Part shown: in pieces, positions 56,023 through 64,000 of the stretch
Layout of the letters: the number at the start of each line of letters is the position of its first letter
How positions within the stretch are numbered: position 1 is the stretch's first letter
Assembly: GCA_949825025.1 (NCBI GenBank)
Contig: OX463778.1
Coordinates: 49,314,829-49,378,828, forward strand
DNA length: 64,000 bases
Source: Siphlonurus alternatus
Lineage: Eukaryota; Arthropoda; Insecta; Ephemeroptera; Siphlonuridae
Direction of reading: 5' to 3'
Position numbers and translations under genes: made by a program
The notes under the pieces: model-generated
Seen by the model: only the letters and a program-made list of their open reading frames with translations
Databases searched by the model: none
What the model was told of the DNA's origin: nothing

Positions 56023-56644
56023 TGTCACAATTAGTGGCATTTTATATTACAACACTAATTGTAATGCAAATGGCAATCAATTGTGTGAGCGCGACTATCG
56101 CGTGTACTTCGTGTACGCGTGGACACTCTGTACTACCTATCATGTGCGAGGGCACTATATGGGCGAGCTGTCCGGCCGGCAAGCAACTCGGCGCGAAACA
56201 ATGATAGCGCGGACCAAGCAACCACGCAACACCGAGCCCTGCCGCTAGATTACAGTGTAGAGACAGTGTGGACAGTGTGTCCACAATATCTGTAAAAACA
56301 TTGATTGTAATGAGAGCCGTCGAGTATATAAGTTGGGTGTTGAGTGATCAAAATTAACCAGCAGAACAACAAGCACCGCCGAGCTTCACTTGGTTATTGG
56401 ACACTGCAGCCGATCACAACACACCAACATCTATACTCAGCGCTTCTCAATGTAAGTACACTTAATGTATTTCATTATGCTGTGTTAGAAAAAAATATGG
56501 AAATTGCAAGTCAATATTTATAATTTTGTTTATTGAATTTTACCCTTTCTCAATCTCGGGTCTGTTACAGGACTGAGCTCAGAGTCATTGAATAATTGAA
56601 GTAAAATAGACCTCTCGCTGGATAGAGCCCAGCGTAACGTGACA
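56023..56644 (+). mobile_element. Solo LTR of a retrotransposon (622 bp)
   Basis: The block begins TGTCAC and ends GTGACA, the TG...CA inverted ends of an LTR; including two more bases, ATTGTCAC is mirrored by GTGACAAT. It is markedly less AT-rich than the flanks. GAGTATATAAG near 56322 serves as a TATA box, followed by a downstream stretch of the kind seen at LTR transcription starts. No second LTR, primer site or polymerase follows, so it is a solo LTR. Flanking target duplication is imperfect (GTAT against ATAT), indicating age. Confidence 0.75.
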
Positions 56645-57707
56645 ATATATTTAGTTTATATTTTTTAAATTACCTAATCGACTCTTTCAACATAAAATTT
56701 TCATCCATATCATATTAATTAGAGGTATGTATAATTATAAAGGAGAATGTTCTAAGATAAATTTCATGGCAGTTGAAATTTCATAACATTATAATGGGCG
56801 TGGTGAATTCCCATTCATTAATTAATTGTAAAAAAAAAAATTAAAAAGTATTACAATAGTATCCACTTTTAGTGATGTGTTGCCTTTAGTGCTTTTGCTG
56901 CTGTCACCACTCAGTGCTATATTTATTGTATATGTACTGTTGTGAAATAAATAAATAAATAAATATTTTTTATATATTTTATTGTTCCCCAATACCATTA
57001 TAAAGTGTATAATATCGCTCCATCCTTAAAAGAAAATCATATTATAGCATAAAAAATTGAAACACAATTATAAGTTAAAATCATATAAAGTAAAAACTTT
57101 AATCTTTACAACTCTAAAAGATATATTAATTCTTAAACACACCAACAATTTTGTGGATAGAAAATACAGTAGTAAAAATTAAACAATAAAGAATATACAT
57201 ACTATATAATACACTATATACTATTATTTTTTTTCTTGATAAACTAAAACTACAATATGTAAAGATATGCTTTACAACTTTTATTTTTCAAAATACGTAT
57301 TCCAAAATGAAAAAATTACCATAAAGATACTTAAACATAAAATTTAATACTTTTACACTTTTAAAAATATTACATTATTAATTGATCTGTTAACTTATAT
57401 GCAATCCACAAAATTAAAAAATAAAATTTGTTTATTCTCAACAAATTATCTTTAGAGATATTTTATAAAGTATTATATAAAAGAAATCATATTATCACTT
57501 CTAAAATAAAAAGATATTTTTTTTTTAGTATAGCAAAATGAAAAATTTTCGAGACAATTCTCAAAGCATTTACATATTTCAAAAACACATTAAGCAATAT
57601 CAAATACATTTACAAAATAGGGGTCTAGTTTAAATTAGTTAAATTTTTACAACTATTGCAAATTTATCATAACGCAATGGTTGTAATACTATTAATACAA
57701 ATTAAAA
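56645..57707. other. AT-rich intergenic DNA
   Basis: No gene seen. An (AAAT)n run lies at 56945-56967. Confidence 0.6.
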
Positions 57708-58265
57708 TCAATTTTTATTTACAGATATGTTCAACTTTTTTAACCGTATTATTGGAAAGAAAGTATCATTTACTATAATGCTCTTGTACTGACTAATACA
57801 CGTAACATTTTTACTATCTATGATCTCAGCCCCAAAGCCTTGCTCGGTCTTTAAAAATGGAGAATTTAGTGAGGCCGTGGAATTGACGATTGAAAGTGTT
57901 GATACTGAATGCGTATCTGGTTCATAGGCTTTATCATCCACTTTACTCAAACCACTAGTACCAGATACAGCATTTTCTGTAATTTTCTTTAAAATTTCTG
58001 GTAGAATGCATTTGTTTTTTGAAAATTTGGTTGACAGTTTAATGTCATTTCTATGTGCGAAAAATTCATTTTGTATATCTAAACGGTTATCTTTCCAAAA
58101 TTGTGATAAATAAGTTGGTGTATTTTTCTTGTTTAAAGCAATCCATGCACGGCGAAAGAAAGTACCAACGCTATGTAAGTCTTTTGAGTTTTTCACATTA
58201 TTAATCATAAATTTAATTAATTTCTCTTTCGTCACATAACGTTCTTTTATACGAGGATTTACCAT
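57708..58265 (-). CDS. Hypothetical protein (185 aa)
   Basis: Not recognised. The first 95 residues are basic and helix-rich (KEKLIKFMINNVKNSKDL; HSVGTFFRRAWIALNKKN), the middle is serine-rich and probably disordered (SVSTLSIVNSTASLNS), and the end is again hydrophobic/basic. No signal peptide or membrane helix. A consensus-like acceptor (TTGTTTCAG) on the same strand near 58488 suggests an upstream untranslated exon, which would favour a host gene. Codon use is very AT-rich, like the smaller orphans in this window. Confidence 0.5.
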   Translation of the reverse strand: MVNPRIKERYVTKEKLIKFMINNVKNSKDLHSVGTFFRRAWIALNKKNTPTYLSQFWKDNRLDIQNEFFAHRNDIKLSTKFSKNKCILPEILKKITENAVSGTSGLSKVDDKAYEPDTHSVSTLSIVNSTASLNSPFLKTEQGFGAEIIDSKNVTCISQYKSIIVNDTFFPIIRLKKLNISVNKN

Positions 58266-59586
58266 TTTGATAAAAAACTGTATTTTGTCACGTTAATTTT
58301 AATTATGAATAAATAAAAAACACAATGGATTCTAAATGTTCAAACACGTGGAGGTATACATAAGAAAAAGCAAATGCACTGGATTGTAGAAGCCAGCGCA
58401 AGTAATTGTCGTGAAGAAAGCGGGATTCGTGAGGGGTCCTCCGGATGAGACAATCACTGGGTAGAAAACACGAATATGAAAACGTCCTGAAACAAGAAGA
58501 AACACTTAAAGTGGTGTCATGGTGTCACTACTTAATTCTGTGTTTGAATCAAACATATGAAAAAATATTATAGATAAACCATATTAATCAGTTTTATAAT
58601 TCATATATTGTTTAGATAACTCCTCTAAAATAGACCATACATATAAGGATTTCATGCATATTTTAAGGGAGTTCAGTGCTCCATTGTGTGTTGCTAATTC
58701 ACTTAAGAAATGTTCATCCCATACATGCCTCCATCACATTCTTATTAATCAATGTTTTCATGTACAACACTCACCACTCGTATAGTTATTCTCTCAAGTA
58801 CCACCGAAGTATCACGTAATCCGAATTAACTTTGCTTAATTACCAAAGTACAAAATATATTACAGAGATTTGAACAAAAATGGTATTTTTTTGATTACAA
58901 TATATAAATTTAATATTTTTTTTTCCCCAATGTTGAAGAAGAAAGAAAAAACTGATAAGTTATGAACGTTTTTGTCAATGTTTTCATATAATGGTTTTGG
59001 CTGTCTGATCTCAAATACTTGTTGTTAAATTACATAAGATATGTATTAAAAACATCAATTTGTTTGTGACAATTTTTTTAATGTACCTTTTGAAAAAATA
59101 AATATTCAAATATTTTTTCTATTTTTAATCTCTTTTTTAAATAATTATGTTTTATGTTAAATAAAAATAAAAAATATCATACCTAGCATACATGCTCTTG
59201 TAATGAAGGGGTCATAAAATAAATCTGTCTACGTAATGATTTTTTACATTGCCTTTGTTAAGTGAAGTTGAAATGATGCTCCTTTGGAGTCTAACAGGGG
59301 TCATTTTTTTAATAGTATACAAATATTTATAACAAAATGTGTCAAAAACTGTGTGGACTATGGATTTAGCATTGGCTTTAATTGATTCAGTGAGAATAAT
59401 GACCCTTTAAGAGTCAACCCTCAAAATATGATACGATCTATTCCGCAAATAATACTTCAAAATGTTATTAACATGCAATTTCTGAGTGCTAATTCTATTA
59501 AAAAAAAACTAATGTTTAAAACTTAGTTTTTAAATGGTAAAACAGTGATTAAATAGGAACTGTTAATGTTACAGGGCTGGAGTTTA
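58266..59586. other. Intergenic DNA
   Basis: No further gene. The stretch 58340-58500 is less AT-rich and could be an untranslated exon of the 185-residue ORF. The rest is AT-rich. Confidence 0.5.
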
Positions 59587-60225
59587 TCAATACCGTTTTT
59601 GGCAGTATAATTTTTCCAGCACTACGTAAGGATTCATCCGTTTTTCTCCTGGTACCTGGAGAGGAGTGACTGAGGGTTCTAGGTCGGTCCGCGAGACTTC
59701 TGCTTCCGGACGCTGGGCATAGAAATTCGAGCTTTCTTGGTCGTTGCAAGGTCTAGAACGCTTCCTTGTCACCCGCACGTTCCCGGGGACTTCTGTTATC
59801 AATACCGTTTTTTTGCAGTATAATTTTTTCAACACTACGTAAGGATTCATCCGTTTTTCTCCTGGTACCTGGAGAGGAGTGACTGAGGGTTCTAGGTCGG
59901 TCCGCGAGACTTCTGCTTCCGGACGCTGGGCATGGAAATTCGAGCTTTCTTGGTCGTTGCAAGGTCTGGAACGCTTCCTTGTCACCCGCACGTTCCCGGG
60001 GACTTCTGTTATCAATACCGTTTTTTTGCAGTATAATTTTTTCAACACTACGTAAGGATTCATCCGTTTTTCTCCTGGTACCTGGAGAGGAGTGACTGAG
60101 GGTTCTAGGTCGGTCCGCGAGACTTCTGCTTCCGGACGCTGGGCATGGAAATTCGAGCTTTCTTGGTCGTTGCAAGGTCTGGAACGCTTCCTTGTCACCC
60201 GCACGTTCCCGGGGACTTCTTCTTC
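59587..60225 (-). repeat. Three tandem 213-bp coding repeats
   Basis: The marker TTCTGTTATCAATACCG recurs at 59791 and 60004, spacing 213. A third copy reaches the stop with an altered end (LYCQKRY in place of LYCKK...). Confidence 0.93.
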
Positions 60226-62934
60226 CGGACGCTGGAGAGGAGCGAACGAAGGTGCTTGTTCCGTCCCTGCATCGTTGCGTTTTTCTCCCGGTTGCTGTAC
60301 AGGAGAAGGCGATGTTGCCTGGTCGTTGTAGGGTCTGGAGTATTCATTTGTCACCCGTGCGTTCCCGGGGACTTCTTCTCCCGGTTGCTGGAGAGGAGCG
60401 AACGAGGGTGCTTGTTCGATACGTGAAACTTCTGCTTCCTGACGCTTAGCATGCAAATTTGAGCTTGCCTGGTCGTCGCAGTGTCTGGAACATTCATTTA
60501 TCAGCCGTGCGTTCCCGGGGACTTCTTCTTCCTGTTGCTGGAGAGGAGCGAACGAGGGTGCTTCTTCGGTCCCTGCATCGTTGCGTTCTTCTCCCGGTTG
60601 CTGGACAGGAGAAGGCGATGTTGCCTGGTCGTTGTAGGGTCTGGAGTATTCATTTGTCACCCGTGCGTTCCCGGGGACTTCTTCTTCCTGTTGCTGGAGA
60701 GGAGCTAACGAGGGTGCTTGTTCCGTCCCTGCATCGTTGCGTTCTTCTCCCGGTTGCTGGACAGGAGAAGGCGATGTTGCCTGGTCGTTGTAGGGTCTGG
60801 AGTATTCATTTGTCACCCGTGCGTTCCCGGGGACTTCTTCTCCCGGTTGCTGGAGAGGAGCGAACGAGGGTGCTTGTTCGATACGTGAAACTTCTGCTTC
60901 CTGACGCTGGGCATGCAAATTTGAGCTTGCCTGGTCGTCGCAGTGTCTGGAACATTCATTTATCAGCCGTGCGTTCCCGGGGACTTCTTCTTCCTGTTGC
61001 TGGAGAGGAGCGAACGAGGGTGCTTCTTCGGTCCCTGCATCGTTGCGTTCTTCTCCCGGTTGCTGGACAGGAGAAGGCGATGTTGCCTGGTCGTTGTAGG
61101 GTCTGGAGTATTCATTTGTCACCCGTGCGTTCCCGGGGACTTCTTCTCCCTGTTGCTGGAGAGGAGCTAACGAGGGTGCTTCTTCGGTCCCTGCATCGTT
61201 GCGTTCTTCTCCCGGTTGCTGGACAGGAGAAGGCGATGTTGCCTGGTCGTTGTAGGGTCTGGAGTATTCATTTGTCACCCGTGCGTTCCCGGGGACTTCT
61301 TCTATCGGTTGCTGGAGAGGAGCGAACGAGGGTGCTTGTTCGATACGTGAAACTTCTGCTTCCTGACGCTGGGCATGCAAATTTGAGCTTGCCTGGTCGT
61401 CGCAGTGTCTGGAACATTCATTTATCAGCCGTGCGTTCCCGGGGACTTCTTCTTCCTGTTGCTGGAGAGGAGCGAACGAGGGTGCTTCTTCGGTCCCTGC
61501 ATCGTTGCGTTCTTCTCCCGGTTGCTGGACAGGAGAAGGCGATGTTGCCTGGTCGTTGTAGGGTCTGGAGTATTCATTTGTCACCCGTGCGTTCCCGGGG
61601 ACTTCTTCTCCCTGTTGCTGGAGAGGAGCGAACGAGGGTGCTTCTTCGGTCCCTGCATCGTTTCGTTCTTCTCCCGGTTGCTGGACAGGAGAAGGCGATG
61701 TTGCCTGGTCGTTGTAGGGTCTGGAGTATTCATTTGTCACCCGTGCGTCCCCGGTGACTTCTTCTATCGGTTGCTGGAGAGGAGCGAACGAGGGTGCTTG
61801 TTCGATACGTGAAACTTCTGCTTCCTGACGCTGGGCATGCAAATTTGAGCTTGCCTGGTCGTCGCAGTGTCTGGAACATTCATTTATCAGCCGTGCGTTC
61901 CCGGGGACTTCTTCTTCCTGTTGCTGGAGAGGAGCGAACGAGGGTGCTTCTTCGGTCCCTGCATCGTTGCGTTCTTCTCCCGGTTGCTGGACAGGAGAAG
62001 GCGATGTTGCCTGGTCGTTGTAGGGTCTGGAGTATTCATTTGTCACCCGTGCGTTCCCGGGGACTTCTTCTCCCTGTTGCTGGAGAGGAGCTAACGAGGG
62101 TGCTTCTTCGGTCCCTGCATCGTTGCGTTCTTCTCCCGGTTGCTGGACAGGAGAAGGCGATGTTGCCTGGTCGTTGTAGGGTCTGGAGTATTCATTTGTC
62201 ACCCGTGCGTTCCCGGTGACTTCTTCTATCGGTTGCTGGAGAGGAGCGAACGAGGGTGCTTGTTCGATACGTGAAACTTCTGCTTCCTGACGCTGGGCAT
62301 GCAAATTTGAGCTTGCCTGGTCGTCGCAGTGTCTGGAACATTCATTTATCAGCCGTGCGTTCCCGGGGACTTCTTCTTCCTGTTGCTGGAGAGGAGCGAA
62401 CGAGGGTGCTTCTTCGGTCCCTGCATCGTTGCGTTCTTCTCCCGGTTGCTGGACAGGAGAAGGCGATGTTGCCTGGTCGTTGTAGGGTCTGGAGTATTCA
62501 TTTGTCACCCGTGCGTTCCCGGGGACTTCTTCTCCCTGTTGCTGGAGAGGAGCGAACGAAGGTGCTTCTTCGGTCCCTGCATCGTTTCGTTCTTCTCCCG
62601 GTTGCTGGACAGGAGAAGGCGATGTTGCCTGTTTTTTGGGTCGTCCGGAGCTTTTTCTCTCCATAATTCTCGTTCCCTTCTTAGGTGGTTCTTTCTCTTT
62701 TGGTTTCCTTAAATCTCTTACTTTATCTTGAATTTTTTTGTGTTTAGCTACTACTTCTTCAGGAATGTCTGGTACTGTTGAGCTTATAATTTTCAAGATT
62801 GGACCTTTAAGGTCGGAAACTTTTAACGTTTTAATTGATGAAATGTTTAGGGAAACTATGTCTTGGTCTATTTTTTCCGAAGCTGCATTAACATCACCGA
62901 GAAGGGACTCTTTATAGGCTGAGTTTGACACCAT
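59587..62934 (-). CDS. Repeat-built Pro/Glu/Gln-rich protein (1,115 aa)
   Basis: Function unknown. A unique N-terminal part of about 105 residues (MVSNSAYKESLLGDVNAASE first) is lysine-rich near its end and carries an AT-hook-like SGRPKK. It leads into repeats. The central region has about five copies of a 154-residue (462-bp) higher-order unit, built of related subrepeats around QPGEERNDAGTEEAPS, EEVPGNARVTNEYSRP and QEAEVSRIEQAPSFAP. The C-terminus has three copies of a 71-residue (213-bp) unit ending in a basic LYCKK motif. The product is predicted to be disordered, without a signal peptide or membrane helix. Both periods are multiples of three and copies are nearly identical, so the array is young and still in frame. 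GC content is well above the flanks. It could be a scaffold or adhesive-type repeat protein; I do not assign a role. Confidence 0.75.
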   Translation of the reverse strand: MVSNSAYKESLLGDVNAASEKIDQDIVSLNISSIKTLKVSDLKGPILKIISSTVPDIPEEVVAKHKKIQDKVRDLRKPKEKEPPKKGTRIMERKSSGRPKKQATSPSPVQQPGEERNDAGTEEAPSFAPLQQQGEEVPGNARVTNEYSRPYNDQATSPSPVQQPGEERNDAGTEEAPSFAPLQQQEEEVPGNARLINECSRHCDDQASSNLHAQRQEAEVSRIEQAPSFAPLQQPIEEVTGNARVTNEYSRPYNDQATSPSPVQQPGEERNDAGTEEAPSLAPLQQQGEEVPGNARVTNEYSRPYNDQATSPSPVQQPGEERNDAGTEEAPSFAPLQQQEEEVPGNARLINECSRHCDDQASSNLHAQRQEAEVSRIEQAPSFAPLQQPIEEVTGDARVTNEYSRPYNDQATSPSPVQQPGEERNDAGTEEAPSFAPLQQQGEEVPGNARVTNEYSRPYNDQATSPSPVQQPGEERNDAGTEEAPSFAPLQQQEEEVPGNARLINECSRHCDDQASSNLHAQRQEAEVSRIEQAPSFAPLQQPIEEVPGNARVTNEYSRPYNDQATSPSPVQQPGEERNDAGTEEAPSLAPLQQQGEEVPGNARVTNEYSRPYNDQATSPSPVQQPGEERNDAGTEEAPSFAPLQQQEEEVPGNARLINECSRHCDDQASSNLHAQRQEAEVSRIEQAPSFAPLQQPGEEVPGNARVTNEYSRPYNDQATSPSPVQQPGEERNDAGTEQAPSLAPLQQQEEEVPGNARVTNEYSRPYNDQATSPSPVQQPGEERNDAGTEEAPSFAPLQQQEEEVPGNARLINECSRHCDDQASSNLHAKRQEAEVSRIEQAPSFAPLQQPGEEVPGNARVTNEYSRPYNDQATSPSPVQQPGEKRNDAGTEQAPSFAPLQRPEEEVPGNVRVTRKRSRPCNDQESSNFHAQRPEAEVSRTDLEPSVTPLQVPGEKRMNPYVVLKKLYCKKTVLITEVPGNVRVTRKRSRPCNDQESSNFHAQRPEAEVSRTDLEPSVTPLQVPGEKRMNPYVVLKKLYCKKTVLITEVPGNVRVTRKRSRPCNDQESSNFYAQRPEAEVSRTDLEPSVTPLQVPGEKRMNPYVVLEKLYCQKRY
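60226..62630 (-). repeat. 462-bp higher-order coding repeats, about five copies
   Basis: The marker ATACGTGAAACTTCTGC recurs at 60419, 60881, 61343, 61805 and 62267, exactly 462 bp apart. Subrepeats inside are related to each other. Both strands remain open over long stretches because the period is divisible by three and stops are absent from the unit. Confidence 0.96.
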
Positions 62935-64000
62935 TATTATTTTTTTGTTTTAAATGTGTTTTGTTGGAAAAAAAATCACAATTAAAAAAAAAAACAAATT
63001 TTTTATCCACTCAATAATGTGCGTTTTACTACCATTTTTATTCTTTTTGAAAATCTCTGTAACTATTTTGAGCTAAAGTATAAAGTTTAGTTTAGTTTAG
63101 TTTAAAGTATTACGTCAAAAAATAAAAGGTCAAGATATCTGGAACAAAAGACAATATTTTAGATAGGTTACAAAACTTTTTACAAATTATGCGTGTTACA
63201 TAAATTTTTCATGTATCTTGTTATTTATTAATTGATGTTATCCTTACAAAAAAAAAATCATCATGGAAAGGATTTTATTCAAGTTATACAAGTCTTAAAT
63301 CGGATTGAAAGAGGAAGATTTTTTAAATGATATTCCCTGCTTACGTTGTGAAGCACATTACCATGTATACAAATCTAAACAGGTATTTTCTTTTATTTAA
63401 AAAAAAAATAATAATGATATACATGGTACGCCACTGCATCTCAAAACTCATATACACAAACATGTTATACATATGCTTTTATCTATATTTAAAGTCATTA
63501 TATTTATGTATTTACATACGTTTTTACTGTTATAATGCAACTTTGTGAAATCCTCTTTTTTTTTAACTCGATTGACTTATTATATAAAATATATTAAAGA
63601 CGGATATAAATTCAAAGCTACTGACATTGAAATCATTGTTTGAAATAATTATTCGTACGGCTTATACGTAAAAAAACTGTATAACCAGAGGCATTATTCG
63701 GCTACTGGTTCAGTATGAAGCTACGACTTTGAGACTTGGGCGATAAAATCTGATTTTAAAACAGAGCTGTATTAAACAAGAAATCATCTTTTAAGGTATA
63801 TTTCTCTTCAGTTGAAAATACTTCTGTTTTTAAACACATGTCGCCACCCCAAAGACAAATCTTTAAACACTAGTTTGAGACCGGAGGAAGTGCAGTCACA
63901 AAATCAGAGGTCATTGGTTTTAACATTTTTAGAATGAGCTCTGATATAAATCGTAATATTTACAATTGTGTTTCATATGCATGCTTAGTTTTAATAACGA
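62935..64000. other. AT-rich intergenic DNA
   Basis: No gene seen. A (GTTTA)n run lies near 63083-63102. The promoter of the repeat protein should be just right of 62934. Confidence 0.55.

Noticed and set aside
56022..56204. Small ORF with cysteines
   Set aside because: It lies wholly inside the solo LTR and has no coding support.
60459..61757. Long plus-strand ORF opposite the repeat protein
   Set aside because: It starts and ends inside the repeat array, has no unique sequence, and is a by-product of periods divisible by three. The minus-strand frame alone continues into a unique N-terminus.

Overview
The window looks like chromosomal DNA of an AT-rich animal genome, most likely an arthropod. 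Pointers are long (TA)n microsatellites, several foldback and TIR elements with plausible target-site duplications, a 5S-rRNA-derived SINE, a solo LTR, spliced genes with GT/AG introns, and animal membrane-protein genes (P5-type ATPase, Ig/FN3 adhesion protein, LRR receptor-like protein). The species cannot be named from the sequence.

Scattered through this DNA are compact, intronless, apparently intact genes of a large double-stranded DNA virus type. At the left edge is the end of a divergent RNA polymerase largest subunit, followed 19 bp later by a 1,356-residue orphan. At 28.5-29.2 kb is the N-terminal part of a PIF-0/P74-like entry-complex protein, ending beside a TA tract and a SINE. At 31.9-35.3 kb is a tight cluster: a membrane-anchored orphan, a PIF1-type helicase, a small tail-anchored protein and a cysteine-rich PIF-2-like protein. 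A 948-residue orphan follows at 39.7-42.5 kb. PIF proteins plus a PIF1-type helicase point to the naldavirus assemblage (baculo-, nudi-, hytrosa-, nima-, filamentous viruses). The polymerase subunit is a recognisable RPB1/beta-prime homologue. The simplest reading is an endogenised, dispersed viral genome with several reading frames still open, but this is inference.

Host-like genes are a single-exon LRR membrane protein (9.8-10.8 kb), an eight-exon JmjC demethylase-like gene (19.9-22.7 kb), a full-length ATP13A-type ATPase without introns (24.0-27.5 kb), a set of small phase-0 exons on the minus strand (29.5-38.2 kb), one carrying a canonical 2A ribosome-skipping motif, and a single-exon Ig/FN3 adhesion protein (49.5-50.9 kb). 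A protein built of nested 462-bp and 213-bp repeats lies at 59.6-62.9 kb. A Merlin/IS1595-type transposase lies at 44.5-45.6 kb.

The rest is repeat-dominated: eight copies of a roughly 471-bp unit (11.85-15.5 kb), nested foldback elements (7.8-9.6, 17.3-18.8, 51.5-52.3 kb), a TTAA-flanked element (47-49 kb), a TA-flanked element (52.9-55.5 kb), a solo LTR (56.0-56.6 kb), and TA tracts of which two sit inside perfect palindromes.
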